DNA of 64,000 bases from NCBI RefSeq assembly GCF_004115155.1, contig NZ_RDSM01000005.1:124001-188000 (forward strand), given 5' to 3'. Below, in pieces: positions 18,260 through 27,593 of the stretch (the first letter of the stretch is position 1; every line of letters begins with the position of its first letter). Both the position numbers and the translations under genes were made by a program. The stretch comes from Granulicella sibirica. GTDB lineage: Bacteria > Acidobacteriota > Terriglobia > Terriglobales > Acidobacteriaceae. The notes beneath the pieces were generated by a model. That model was not told the DNA's origin. It saw nothing but the letters and a program-made list of their open reading frames with translations, and searched no databases.

Positions 18260-18564
18260 TCAGGAAACTCTGCAATACCATTCTGCTCTGCGCCGCAGCC
18301 ATTACCGTCTGCACAGGCGCGGCGAGAGCTCAGGCAAAGGTAGCAAAAGACCCGAAGCCCGCGGCGGAGGCAACCCCCGCAAAACCTCAGCCCGGGGATC
18401 AAACCGAAGGACAGCGCATCTTTGAGATGAACTGTTCCCGCTGCCATGCAACGCCGGAAGGGTTCTCTTCACGAATCTCAAACACGGTCGTTCGACATAT
18501 GCGTGTTCGCGCCGGCCTAAGCGCTCATGATGAGCAGGCCCTTCGGCGCTTCTTCAATCCTTAG
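18256..18564 (+). CDS. Very small exported cytochrome c
   Basis: The 102-residue product has a signal peptide (MIRKLCNTILLCAAAITVCTG), a Lys/Pro/Ala-rich linker and one heme site CSRCH. The distal ligand is probably the Met in VVRHMRVRAGL, and the chain ends 17 residues later (QALRRFFNP), so it is a minimal mono-heme domain of about 45 residues. The start at 18256 forms an ATGA overlap with the porin-like gene; a start at 18238 is open but precedes the signal peptide. Its end overlaps the convergent GDPD gene by 11 bases. It probably passes electrons for a periplasmic or outer-membrane process linked to the porin (inference). Confidence 0.82.
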   Translation: MIRKLCNTILLCAAAITVCTGAARAQAKVAKDPKPAAEATPAKPQPGDQTEGQRIFEMNCSRCHATPEGFSSRISNTVVRHMRVRAGLSAHDEQALRRFFNP

Positions 18565-20314
18565 GCGCATTCAGTATTTGAATCTTTTCCGCGGCCCATG
18601 CGGCCAGGTCTTTCTCCGGACCGGCCGCATGGGCTATTTTTTGCACGGCGAGAAGAGCATCCGCGTCACCATGCCAGGCGAGAATGCGGATTGCACGTAC
18701 TCTCGCGCTGGGTGTGTTCAGGGCATCACGCACGGTGGGGAGGACTCGGATATCTGCTTTCACCAGTGCCCATTCAGCACAGTTGGCCGAAGCCTGGTTC
18801 GTTGAGGAGAGCTGTTGCACGACGATCGTGGGATCGTCACCAATGCGATCCCAGAGTTGAAAACACCCGACGACGCTGTCTGTCTGGGCAAACTCATGGA
18901 CTGGCTGAAAGGCGACGTGGACAAGGGCGGAGGTTGCGTCTGCATCATGCAGACTGGAGAGCGCATGCAGCATAGCCATCTGTGCCCGAAACGAGGAAGT
19001 TGCTTCGCGAATCTGCTCCGGCGTGATGTTCTTCCGGCCGCCGGCGACATAGCCTTCCGCCAGGCTACGCTCTCGATCTATCTCTTTTTGAAGCTGCGCG
19101 GAGATCACCTTGGCGGCTCCGTTCGGACGGGTATGCGCCAGAGCCAAAGCCGCCGCGCCGCGAAGATTGACATCGCTGCTTTGAAAGAAGGGAAGGATAG
19201 CATCGATTGGAGCGTCTCCTTTCGTGCGCCCGAGAGCGCGAAGAGCCTCCAGTTGCACGCCGGGATCGGGGTCCGAGAGCATCGGAACCAGATCCGCGGC
19301 AGCGGACCCCAATTGGCCTAGAAGCCACGCGGCGTTCGCGCGTGCAGCAGCATTGTTCGCGCGTGCAGCAGATGTGAGTTGGCCGGACGTGAGTGCCGGC
19401 CTGGCGAGTAGAAGCGCGAGAGCGGCTGTGTGTGAGATACGGGGTGATGGATTGTCGAGCCAGCGGAGGAACCACGACTGGAGATCCGGATCTTGATAAC
19501 GCGAGAGCTTGAGAATCGCTTGCGATCGCGCCGCATCGTCTCCGGTTTGCGCCTGCTCCTTAAGTCTCCGTATCTTCGATTCCACGTCGCGTCCAACGGC
19601 GTCGGCTCCCAGCCTCGGAAAGTCAACGTTGATGGCGTCGACGCCTGCAGCCACGGCGGCCTTCATCCCGGCAAGATCCATTCCGTGACTGTTCGCGGAG
19701 AAGTTCGCGATGACGGATTTCCCCTGGCGTTGCTGCGAAGCAACTTCGGCTGCCGTCACGCCCGGCTGCACCCAGGCGGCACCATAGCCTGCGTCCGCAG
19801 CCGAAGGCAGCATGCGGCGTATGTCGTCCCACTCACCATTGAATAGAACATGATCAATCATTCCCTCGCGCTCAAGAATTCGCAGTACATCCGCGCCGAT
19901 GCCCTTGGTCTTGATGTCCAGGATGAGCCGGATGTCGAGGGAGCGGGCGAGGCGAAGTGCGTCGTCAAAGCGCGCCATACGCATGCCGGTAAAGCGCGGA
20001 GCCATCCATGCTCCGGCATCGAGGAGTTGCAGCTCGGCGAAGTTAGTCTGCTCCACGTCCCCGTGGCCATCGGTAAGCCGATCGAGCAGACCGTCGTGAT
20101 TGAGAACAATCTCCCCATCCAAGGTCCGGCGCAGATCGATCTCCACCACGTTGCAGCCTAGAAGGGCTGCCTGCTCAAGGCTTGCAAGCGTATTCTCAGG
20201 AGCGTCTTCGTTCGCGGTGCGATGGCAGTAGAGAAGTGGGCCATGCTGTATCGGTTGAGCCTGCCCCATCGCGACGGAGCAGGCTGAAAGAATGAACAAC
20301 GCACGTGCCTTCAT
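18554..20314 (-). CDS. Exported glycerophosphodiester phosphodiesterase with HEAT repeats
   Basis: The 586-residue protein has a signal peptide (MKARALFILSACSVAMGQAQ) and a GDPD TIM barrel at about 25-265. The catalytic set is present: His31-Arg32, Glu40-Asn41-Thr42, Glu58 and Asp60 in VVEIDLRR, and His73 in LNHDGLLDRL. The C-terminal half holds HEAT-like helical repeats (for example AAARANAAWLLGQLGSA, GVQLEALRALGRTKGDA), an uncommon addition that may bind a partner. It should hydrolyse glycerophosphodiesters to glycerol-3-phosphate and alcohol in the periplasm. The start at 20314 overlaps the MFS stop (ATGA) and begins the signal peptide, so the longer frame was rejected. Confidence 0.88.
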   Translation of the reverse strand: MKARALFILSACSVAMGQAQPIQHGPLLYCHRTANEDAPENTLASLEQAALLGCNVVEIDLRRTLDGEIVLNHDGLLDRLTDGHGDVEQTNFAELQLLDAGAWMAPRFTGMRMARFDDALRLARSLDIRLILDIKTKGIGADVLRILEREGMIDHVLFNGEWDDIRRMLPSAADAGYGAAWVQPGVTAAEVASQQRQGKSVIANFSANSHGMDLAGMKAAVAAGVDAINVDFPRLGADAVGRDVESKIRRLKEQAQTGDDAARSQAILKLSRYQDPDLQSWFLRWLDNPSPRISHTAALALLLARPALTSGQLTSAARANNAAARANAAWLLGQLGSAAADLVPMLSDPDPGVQLEALRALGRTKGDAPIDAILPFFQSSDVNLRGAAALALAHTRPNGAAKVISAQLQKEIDRERSLAEGYVAGGRKNITPEQIREATSSFRAQMAMLHALSSLHDADATSALVHVAFQPVHEFAQTDSVVGCFQLWDRIGDDPTIVVQQLSSTNQASANCAEWALVKADIRVLPTVRDALNTPSARVRAIRILAWHGDADALLAVQKIAHAAGPEKDLAAWAAEKIQILNAPKD

Positions 20315-21585
20315 GGATATTCCTGCCTCATGTATGGACTTACGAGACGAAACAAAGAGACGGCCACGATCACGCCGGCGCAAGCGATAACCCCAAGAGG
20401 AATGGCGTAGCCGAAGCGGGAAAACGAAGCACCGGCAAGCGTGACCGTGAGAGACGAAAGGAGGGCATTCAGAAACATCACCATGGCAGCAGCATGGCTA
20501 CGTTGTGCATCGTTCACTTCGCTCATGAGTAGGTTGTAGAGGGCCGGTGAGCACATCCAGTGCGCGGTCGAGAACAACAGGTAAAGAAGAATAGCGACGG
20601 GTCCGGAGTGGCTCAGGGCAAGCCCGCAAAGACAGGAAACGGCGACGAGCTGCATGGCGAGAATGCCGCGCAGAAGTCCGAGGGCTCGGATCACCGCGGG
20701 CGTCATTAGACCGAGGAAGAGCTGCAGGCACTGCCCGGGGGAGAAAACCAATCCAATTTTTTGCATTGGAACGAAGTTCTGCCGAACCAGATAGATATTC
20801 GCGAACGGCAGGAAAGCTCCCATGCATGCAGTCCAAAGCGCCATGCAAGGCAGAAAGCGCAGCAGGAACGGGGTCAACCGGAAGCCGGTGAGAATGCCTG
20901 CCTGTTCTTCGTCCGTTGTCTTGCCGGGCTGCAATCGCAGTCGTGCTGCAGGGATGATGGCCAAGACGCCGATGAGACATGAGGCTAGAAGGATCCAGCG
21001 ATGCATCACAAGTTCAGAACGCAGGATGGCAAAATGTGTCAGCCAACGTGGAAGATATCCTGTGACGGCACCGCCGATCGCGCTCGTCACGATGCTTGCG
21101 CAGAAGATGAGGCTGTACGCGGATGCCCGGTTTTGATCGTTCGTGAGGCGCGCCACGGCAGGCAGGTACGCGATGCCCCAGAGGCTCATGGAGGCGCCGG
21201 CAAGGAAACCGAGGACGATCTGTGGCGTCGTGCCCAGAAAGACGATGCGGGCCGCCCCCAGCAAAGAGGCAGTCAGAATGCATACCAAGAGTAGCGGCTT
21301 GACGCCGATCCGGCGTCCCAGTGCACCGGCGGGTAAGGTTGCGAGCGTGGACCCGAGAGTGAACGCTCCGTTGATCAAACCGATGGCCCGTTCTGTTGTA
21401 TGTGCGTCAAGCAGGAACAGGTTGAACAGAAAGAAGTAAATTGCAAAGCCCGCATCGAAGAAGAGAGCGACGCAGAAAAAGATCCAATACTCTTTCGCCA
21501 GGGCCTGCGATCGGAGCCACGCGAGCGGTCCGCGTAAATGTGCAGAGGTGGACGTGTCAGCGGGCTGCGATAAAGCGTTCGGCAT
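20311..21585 (-). CDS. MFS transporter
   Basis: The 424-residue protein has about twelve hydrophobic helices and the MFS loop signature after helix 2 (AGALGRRIGVKPLLL). It lacks an extra domain. The start at 21585 is supported by a strong AGGAGG six bases upstream; an ATG at 21630 in the same frame lies inside the preceding gene. It overlaps the HPr-kinase-like gene by 29 bases and the GDPD gene by ATGA. With a TonB-dependent receptor in the outer membrane and a GDPD, it may import a glycerophosphodiester-derived or other small substrate (inference). Confidence 0.88.
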   Translation of the reverse strand: MPNALSQPADTSTSAHLRGPLAWLRSQALAKEYWIFFCVALFFDAGFAIYFFLFNLFLLDAHTTERAIGLINGAFTLGSTLATLPAGALGRRIGVKPLLLVCILTASLLGAARIVFLGTTPQIVLGFLAGASMSLWGIAYLPAVARLTNDQNRASAYSLIFCASIVTSAIGGAVTGYLPRWLTHFAILRSELVMHRWILLASCLIGVLAIIPAARLRLQPGKTTDEEQAGILTGFRLTPFLLRFLPCMALWTACMGAFLPFANIYLVRQNFVPMQKIGLVFSPGQCLQLFLGLMTPAVIRALGLLRGILAMQLVAVSCLCGLALSHSGPVAILLYLLFSTAHWMCSPALYNLLMSEVNDAQRSHAAAMVMFLNALLSSLTVTLAGASFSRFGYAIPLGVIACAGVIVAVSLFRLVSPYMRQEYP

Positions 21586-22594
21586 TCTCGCCCTCCTCGG
21601 CGAGCCAGCGCAAGAGCCGGATCGCATCATCCAGCGTTTGGTAGCGCAGCTCGTACACAGGCGCGGTCAGCAGGCGATCGATAGCGCGGTATTGGATATC
21701 GAGCATGCGCGGTATGCCATAGAGAGTTGCCCCCATGGACTCCCGCGCTGCAACAGGCGATGAGCTCACCAGCGCGGCAGGGCCGTTGTGATTTCTGTTG
21801 AGGAAGATGACATAGTCCACATCTGCCGTCGGGGATGTCGTGACATCCTTCATCGTGTTTGTTGGCACCTCGACGGAGGGCTTTCCTGCGATTCGCGCGG
21901 TCAACTTGAGCGGGCTGATCTCAGGGAACAGCGATGCGGACTCTGGCCGAAGGCGCACCTGGTGGCAGTTGCCAGTGACTCGCCGGCTTGTCTCCTCATT
22001 CATGAGATAGGAAGCGTCGTCCGAGGTGTAGATCCAGCCCTGATGGGCGCATGCATAGGCGAGTGTCGACTTGCCTGCACCGGAGTCGCCACAAAGAAGG
22101 ATGCCCCGCGAATTCCATGAAACGCACGCTCCGTGAATTGGAGTGACATAGCGGGTACAGATACACGAATACGCCGCGGTGAGGAGATGCTGGCGCACAA
22201 AGAGGGGATAGCGTAGCGCAGCCTCCGTTATGTGCGTGCGCACCGTCGAGCGTTCCACGTCAACGACGCTGAAGTTATTCCCGTCGCATATGGTGGTAAC
22301 CAAAGGCATCAAGAGGTGATATGCCGGTGGAGGCGGGCACCGCGTTTCCGAGGACTCTTCCACGACAATGTCGCAACGGATTGGATCCTTGGGAAATCGT
22401 GCCGTAAATGGCCGCCACATCTCTTCCAGCATCTTGAGGACGGCTGCGGAGTTTGTGAAGACATCCACCGGGAAGCCGAACGGGAAGAAACGTTGCTTGA
22501 GGGTTGGTGGCGGTCCTTCGAGTGGATGACGAAGCCGCTCCTGCTGCCTTGTCAAATAGGTACGGGTTGCCGTCTCGGCCCGGAGAACTGGCAC
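21557..22594 (-). CDS. HPr kinase/phosphorylase-like P-loop protein
   Basis: The 345-residue protein has an unassigned N-terminal part and a C-terminal domain like HprK: IHGACVSW at about 153-160, a Walker A GDSGAGKST at 169-177, and TSDDASYL at about 190-197 in the position of the HprK acidic motif. No PTS genes are nearby, so phosphorylation of HPr itself is doubtful; similar stand-alone domains act on small molecules or peptides. It begins with GTG, preceded by GAGG at good spacing, just 2 bases after the receptor stop, so it is cotranscribed with the receptor, MFS transporter and GDPD. Confidence 0.75.
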   Translation of the reverse strand: MPVLRAETATRTYLTRQQERLRHPLEGPPPTLKQRFFPFGFPVDVFTNSAAVLKMLEEMWRPFTARFPKDPIRCDIVVEESSETRCPPPPAYHLLMPLVTTICDGNNFSVVDVERSTVRTHITEAALRYPLFVRQHLLTAAYSCICTRYVTPIHGACVSWNSRGILLCGDSGAGKSTLAYACAHQGWIYTSDDASYLMNEETSRRVTGNCHQVRLRPESASLFPEISPLKLTARIAGKPSVEVPTNTMKDVTTSPTADVDYVIFLNRNHNGPAALVSSSPVAARESMGATLYGIPRMLDIQYRAIDRLLTAPVYELRYQTLDDAIRLLRWLAEEGENAERFIAAR

Positions 22595-22596
22595 GC

Positions 22597-25500
22597 TTAG
22601 AACCTCAGCTTGGCTGCGAGTTGAATAATGCGAGGATGGGGTCCGCCCTGCTCGCCGAGGATCAGGCCGAAGCTTTGACTGGCGACAGCCGGCTGCAATG
22701 GGTTTCCATAACCAAGGTTGTTGTTCGGGTTGCCAAACTGGGGCGTATTGGTGAGGTTGAAGAATTCGCTGCGGAACGAGAGCTTTAGCTGCTCCCGCAA
22801 TGGAAAGATCCGCTCGACGGCAAAGTCGAGATTATGCTGGCCCGGGCCGCGAACGAGGCCCACGCCGCTATTGCCAAAATCCTCATCGGCGATGCTGGAG
22901 CTATTGGGCGCCTGCGGTGCTCGTTGAAACGCAGTCGCGTCGAGATAGCGGCCGCTCACGACCCGATCGAACAGAGAGCCCTTCGTGGACGGTGACGCGT
23001 GGGGGACCACCTGGGCGCGAACCTCGCCTCCCAGCAGCGAATAAACCGAACCGGCGTTGCCGTCGAAAACACTGAGTGCAGCGCCCGACTGAATGAGGGC
23101 GATTCCTGAGAACTGCCAATCGTTCGCGATATGCCGTAGAGCCGCGGGACCCGTGTGCACGTGTGGCGTGTTCCAGACTGCGTTGATCACAAGGCGCTGA
23201 GCTCGATCGTCGTTGGCCAGACCATAGGAGGACTGTCGCAGATGAAACTGATCGTTCGTGGGTAACTGCAGCTCGAAGGTATCCGTGCCACCTTCGCCAT
23301 TGACCTCGTCGAGGTTCTTCGACCAGGTATAGCTGACCTGAAATTCAAGCCCATGCGATAGACGCCGCAGGATGCTTGCTTCCAGCGCGTTGAAGTTGGC
23401 CTCGAAGACTGAGTCCGTGAGCAGCGATCCTGGGCTGAGGCCCTGGAAGGGCATCCGCAGAAATGCATTGTCACTGGTGTTGACGGTCTGCCCGTTCACC
23501 GGATTGCCCGGAGAGGCAAGCAATGCCTGATCGAACTCCAGCTGGCCCGAGCGGTGGTCCGAACGCGTCCCAACGTAGCCGACCTGCACCAGCGTGCTGC
23601 GCCCAGCCTCGTACTGGATGTTGAAGTTGTACTCAGCCGTGCGGCCATCTTTGATGTTCGGGTTGATTCCTTCGATGAACGGGAAGCCAAAGTTGACCAG
23701 AGGCTGGAAGATCGGGAATGAAGAAGCGGATGGAGTGAGCGGAACGAATGGGTTTTGCAGCGTGGCAGGCCCGTTGGGAGCACCGGAATTGAACTGAGAG
23801 ATCGCGAAGGGCAGTTGGCCCAACATCGCCTCGGGAAGGTTGCCGGAGTGCCGATCGTAATATAGGCCAGCCCCGCCGCGCACGACGATAACCGGCGTCT
23901 GAGTGGCCTGCCAGACGAAGCCGAAGCGAGGACTGACGTCTCCGTGCGGCGTCTTGTAGTAGCTGGAATAGGATGTGCGCGTGACGCCTGCGGGGACATC
24001 GCCAGGGAAGTTCGAAGCCACGCTAAAGCCGTTCAAGACGCCCGAGTCCGGAAGAACCCCCTGCAGCGCCTGGGTTGGGTCAAAGTTCGTCAGACGTCCG
24101 TGTACGTCGCTCGGGGCACCGAAGATTTCGTAGCGGAGTCCAACGTTCAAGGTTAGGCGAGGCGTTAGCTTGAAATCGTCCTGAGCGAAGGCCGCGAGAT
24201 CACGATAGCGTTCGTCCCGGCGAAAGATGCCTCCGCCAGAGATGCTCAGGGAGACGTTGCTGAGGCCAAGCGGACTGTTGTTTTGCGCCGCGCTTTGACC
24301 CAGTAGAAAGTCCGGCAGGGAAGCGATCATAAGATTGCCATCCACCTGCTGCGGTTGATCCTCGCTGACCTGGTGATACTTCACCTCGACACCGAATCGT
24401 GCGTTGTTGCGTCCTTTCGTGAGCGCCACGGTGTCCTGTCCGAGGAATGTGTCGGTGACAGACCATTCGCTCGGTGTGCCGCCGTCGCCAACGGTGAAAC
24501 CGCCGACGCTGATGGATGGCATGTTGGCTCCGGCCACCGCTGGCCCGGTGGGTGTGCCAATGCCGAGCGAAGTAGCGCTCAGCGGATTCTCCGCCGCGGC
24601 GAGTCCCTCGTAACGCGTATAACCGAAGCGCGCGATATTGGTCAGAGACGGGCTTGCGATGTGCGTGTCGGCCAGCGAAAAAAGCAGATTCTTGCTGGAC
24701 GCATCAGTGCCCCACCCGGGGACGTTGGCCCCATTGGGAGAGAAGGGAAGGGTGGTGGTCCCGTTGGCGTAGAAGAAGCGTTGCGAAAGGGTATTTCGGG
24801 CCGTAAGAGTCTCGTCGAGATTCGCGCTGTATTGATCTTCGTTGTAGTAGGCAGGCGGATGAAACGTGGAGGTTCCGACAGGAAGTTGATCCGATGCGTT
24901 GGGCCCGGTTGCGACCAGCGGAATCTGAGGTGCCGGCACGGCGAACTGCCCGTTCGGCAACTTCGCGTTCAGGAGTGCTAGGGCGACAGGCGAAATATTC
25001 GAGCCGTCGCATGTGACTTGGGTGCCCCCGGCGTTTGTCTGGTATCCGAGTGCGGCCTGGCCCTGGCCGTCCAGATGCGTCGCAGGGCAGAACTGCGCAC
25101 CGAGCGCGGTGGCAGAACGATCCGAAGTGAGCAGGGGAAGCGTGGCCGTGCGTGATGTCCCGAGCCCGTTCACCTGTCGCGTGCCTTGGTATGCGACAAA
25201 GAAAAAATCGCGGTCTCGCAGAAGCTTCCCACCCACGGCCGCCCCGAACTGATTCTGCTTCAGGTCTGCGCGAGGCTGGCCGTGAAGTTTGGAGAAGAAG
25301 TCGTTGGCGTTGAAGATGTTGTTGCGAACGAACTCCCACACGTCACCATGAAGCTGGTTGCCTCCGGTCCGGCTCACGATGTCGATATTGGCGCCTGAAC
25401 CACGACCATAGCCTGCATCGTAGTTTGCCGTCTGCACGCGAAACTCCTCGATGGAATCGGGTGCGGGAATGGCTGTGCCAGTCTCGTAGTTCTGGGCCCC

Positions 25501-26127
25501 GGCGGCAGAGTTTTCTAGTATGTTGTTCGCGTCGATCCCGTTGAACTGGATGTTGTTGGAGAGGGGGGTCGCTCCCTGGGCGGCGACGTTCTGTGTGCCG
25601 TTGCCAAGGGTGGTGACGGTCGGCAGATCGGCGATGACGCCTGGAGACAGCCCAAGAATCTGTGTGTAATTCCGTGAGGCAAGAGGGAGGGACGTGATCG
25701 CCTCACCGTCGACCAGGCCACCTATGGTGGAGCTTTCGATGTTCGCGACCGGACGCGTCGCCCGAACATCGATGGTGGTCTGGGCGCTCTGGAGGGAGAG
25801 GCGAATCACAACGGCTTGTGTCTCACTTACCGATACCCGAATCTCACGCGTAACGCTAGGCGCAAAGCCCGCAGCGGAAACGGAAATGGTGTAGGTGCCC
25901 GGTGATATCAGGGGCAAACGAAAGATGCCGAGGCTATTCGTTTCGACAGTCCGGACGACATCGGTTGCACCGTTGGTAACAACAATGCCGGCGTGCGCAA
26001 CTGCCCTGCCGGACGGGTCGGTAACCGCACCACTCATGCCGCCCGTTCCCGGTGTCTGTGCCGCCATCTCGAGGCTTGCGCTCAAAACGAGCGCAGCAAA
26101 TCGCATTCCTTGTGTGCACAATCTCAT
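22597..26127 (-). CDS. Oar-like TonB-dependent receptor with carboxypeptidase-regulatory-like domain
   Basis: The 1176-residue protein has a signal peptide (MRFAALVLSASLEMAAQ), an N-terminal Ig-like carboxypeptidase-regulatory domain at about 25-115 (GAVTDPSGRAVAHAGIVV is typical), a plug domain around GLVDGEAITSLPLASRNY, and a long barrel ending in AKLRF with a terminal Phe. Such receptors move large or scarce substrates over the outer membrane with TonB. The start at 26127 has a purine-rich GGGGCGAAAG upstream; a Met 21 bases later is also possible. It is the first gene of a four-gene operon with HprK-like, MFS and GDPD-HEAT products, which may define its substrate. Confidence 0.9.
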   Translation of the reverse strand: MRLCTQGMRFAALVLSASLEMAAQTPGTGGMSGAVTDPSGRAVAHAGIVVTNGATDVVRTVETNSLGIFRLPLISPGTYTISVSAAGFAPSVTREIRVSVSETQAVVIRLSLQSAQTTIDVRATRPVANIESSTIGGLVDGEAITSLPLASRNYTQILGLSPGVIADLPTVTTLGNGTQNVAAQGATPLSNNIQFNGIDANNILENSAAGAQNYETGTAIPAPDSIEEFRVQTANYDAGYGRGSGANIDIVSRTGGNQLHGDVWEFVRNNIFNANDFFSKLHGQPRADLKQNQFGAAVGGKLLRDRDFFFVAYQGTRQVNGLGTSRTATLPLLTSDRSATALGAQFCPATHLDGQGQAALGYQTNAGGTQVTCDGSNISPVALALLNAKLPNGQFAVPAPQIPLVATGPNASDQLPVGTSTFHPPAYYNEDQYSANLDETLTARNTLSQRFFYANGTTTLPFSPNGANVPGWGTDASSKNLLFSLADTHIASPSLTNIARFGYTRYEGLAAAENPLSATSLGIGTPTGPAVAGANMPSISVGGFTVGDGGTPSEWSVTDTFLGQDTVALTKGRNNARFGVEVKYHQVSEDQPQQVDGNLMIASLPDFLLGQSAAQNNSPLGLSNVSLSISGGGIFRRDERYRDLAAFAQDDFKLTPRLTLNVGLRYEIFGAPSDVHGRLTNFDPTQALQGVLPDSGVLNGFSVASNFPGDVPAGVTRTSYSSYYKTPHGDVSPRFGFVWQATQTPVIVVRGGAGLYYDRHSGNLPEAMLGQLPFAISQFNSGAPNGPATLQNPFVPLTPSASSFPIFQPLVNFGFPFIEGINPNIKDGRTAEYNFNIQYEAGRSTLVQVGYVGTRSDHRSGQLEFDQALLASPGNPVNGQTVNTSDNAFLRMPFQGLSPGSLLTDSVFEANFNALEASILRRLSHGLEFQVSYTWSKNLDEVNGEGGTDTFELQLPTNDQFHLRQSSYGLANDDRAQRLVINAVWNTPHVHTGPAALRHIANDWQFSGIALIQSGAALSVFDGNAGSVYSLLGGEVRAQVVPHASPSTKGSLFDRVVSGRYLDATAFQRAPQAPNSSSIADEDFGNSGVGLVRGPGQHNLDFAVERIFPLREQLKLSFRSEFFNLTNTPQFGNPNNNLGYGNPLQPAVASQSFGLILGEQGGPHPRIIQLAAKLRF

Positions 26128-26298
26128 TCGTCTTTCGCCCCGTGTAATTCCTAGTTGAGGCTGAGTATGCCGAATGGGTTGGTGAACAGTTGTTACTCCT
26201 TTGTCACCACATTGTTTTCTCTCTGCACAAGATTGCGAGAGCTTATAAATTCGTTTCACAATGCCGGTCTAGGTTCGCTCCCGCTCCAGCCCAGCGGG

Positions 26299-26471
26299 CT
26301 TTCCTTCTACAACTCCGATTACAACATGGTGGCAAAGCGCAGCTGTCCGGTGCATCGGTGGCCTTGCTGCTCCGGTACGCTGCCTCAGGTTGTGGCGGAT
26401 CTTGGGATCAACACGTACCTGCGGGAGCCGGGCGCGCCATCTGGGTCAATCTCTACCAGCCGTCTGAACTA
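26299..26471 (+). pseudogene. Remnant of a GH127-family glycosidase gene, frameshifted
   Basis: Within the 341-base spacer between the receptor and the AttH-like gene, the plus strand reads SFYNSDYNM, then WPCCSGTLPQVVADLGINTY, which is the Cys-containing core of GH127/DUF1680 beta-L-arabinofuranosidases. After about 26434 the match continues in another frame as IWVNLYQPSEL, the next conserved strand of that family. The fragment covers roughly 58 of some 600 or more residues, has a frameshift, and no start or stop of its own. It is a dead relic. The rest of the spacer shows no other gene. Confidence 0.65.
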
Positions 26472-27593
26472 TCTAGGGAGGACCGGCTGGCCTGCTTTTG
26501 CGTATCCTGTCATCTCCAGATATCCGACTCCGCTCAAGGGAGACTGACTGCGTTGGCCTCTTACGTCGATGGCTCCCTCCCAGTAGGAGGGTCCGAAGTT
26601 TCCCGTCAACTCCTGATCCTTGAGCGGCGTGGTCACATCAAGTTCCATATTCAAGCGCGGAATGGAGACGTGCCAATGAAGCGGGTAGCTTGCCTTGGTG
26701 GCCGGGCTTAGCCATTTGCTTTCTGAGTCTGAAACGGGGATCATTGCGAAGTCTTTGGCTGACAGGAAGAGTGACTTGCCGGTTGCGTCGATGTACGTGC
26801 CTGAGGAGTATGGATCGATAGTGCCGTCGGCGTGGCGCAGTCGGTAGAGCATGAGTTCCGTGCCTTCTTCGAGTTGAACGCTCAGCCAGTCCCAGCCGGT
26901 TTCGGCGGCTGCCATGGAGCCGGTGAAGAACTCGTGATCCATCCAGGAGGTTCCGCCTACCTGGTAAGCTTTGCCGTCTATATCGATGGAGCCCGAGGTC
27001 GTCAGGCGAGTCAGCGAAAAGTATTGGGATGCATGGCCCGCGCCTTCAGCCTTTTGGCTTACCCCGTTTGGGCCCTCGATCGTAGGCGGTTTTTTGGGTA
27101 TGAGCTTGAGCGCGATGCTGAACTTGCCGGCGATGCCGCGCAGGTCTTCCTCGTGCTCGGCGATGTGCGCCTGCCAATTACCGTTCCAGACGATCCCGGT
27201 CTGGCTGTCGACACCGGCGACGCCAGGGCCGGTGCGGTTGAGGCGCTCCTCGTTGTAGAAGTGCTGGCCGTTGATATCGCTGAGAGCAAGATGGGCCATC
27301 CAAACGTCGTGGACAAACCAGGGGTGACTGTTATCCGCGCGCGAAACGCCCTGGCGAAAGAAGGTCAGTTCATATCCAAAGCGACGGCCGTTGGAGGACT
27401 TTAGATGGCCGGTGTAATACCACCACTCCGTCTGGAAGTCTTCATGGTTGAAATAGTCTCGCGGGAACTCGTAGGTGTAGCCTGCCTGCGCGATCTTGTA
27501 GCTCTTTGCGGACTGGTTTGGGGCGGCACGGTCTTGCGAGGTGGCGCACACTGCGCCGAGGAGGAGCAGGAGTGCGATGCACTTATTCCTCAT
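26469..27593 (-). CDS. AttH/CrtC-like exported lipocalin-domain protein
   Basis: The 374-residue protein has a signal peptide (MRNKCIALLLLLGAVCATS) and two lipocalin-like halves. Conserved features of the AttH/hydroxyneurosporene synthase (CrtC) family are FQTEWWYYTGHL, GYELTFFRQG, and SWMDHEFF near the middle. The start at 27593 gives a clean signal peptide and overlaps the permease gene by 11 bases; the longer frame does not. The same gene order (ATPase, FtsX-like permease, AttH) occurs in AttEFGH systems, so this is probably the periplasmic partner of the ABC transporter, binding a lipid-like molecule. Confidence 0.85.
   Translation of the reverse strand: MRNKCIALLLLLGAVCATSQDRAAPNQSAKSYKIAQAGYTYEFPRDYFNHEDFQTEWWYYTGHLKSSNGRRFGYELTFFRQGVSRADNSHPWFVHDVWMAHLALSDINGQHFYNEERLNRTGPGVAGVDSQTGIVWNGNWQAHIAEHEEDLRGIAGKFSIALKLIPKKPPTIEGPNGVSQKAEGAGHASQYFSLTRLTTSGSIDIDGKAYQVGGTSWMDHEFFTGSMAAAETGWDWLSVQLEEGTELMLYRLRHADGTIDPYSSGTYIDATGKSLFLSAKDFAMIPVSDSESKWLSPATKASYPLHWHVSIPRLNMELDVTTPLKDQELTGNFGPSYWEGAIDVRGQRSQSPLSGVGYLEMTGYAKAGQPVLPR

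Noticed and set aside
21557..22594. Lasso-peptide biosynthesis cluster suggested by the HprK-like kinase
   Set aside because: No B1/B2 proteins, cyclase or short precursor frame was seen nearby.
26280..26302. Possible terminator AGCCC-AGC-GGGCT-TT
   Set aside because: The stem is only 5 bases and the T-run is short; on the strand of the neighbouring genes there is no U-run at all.
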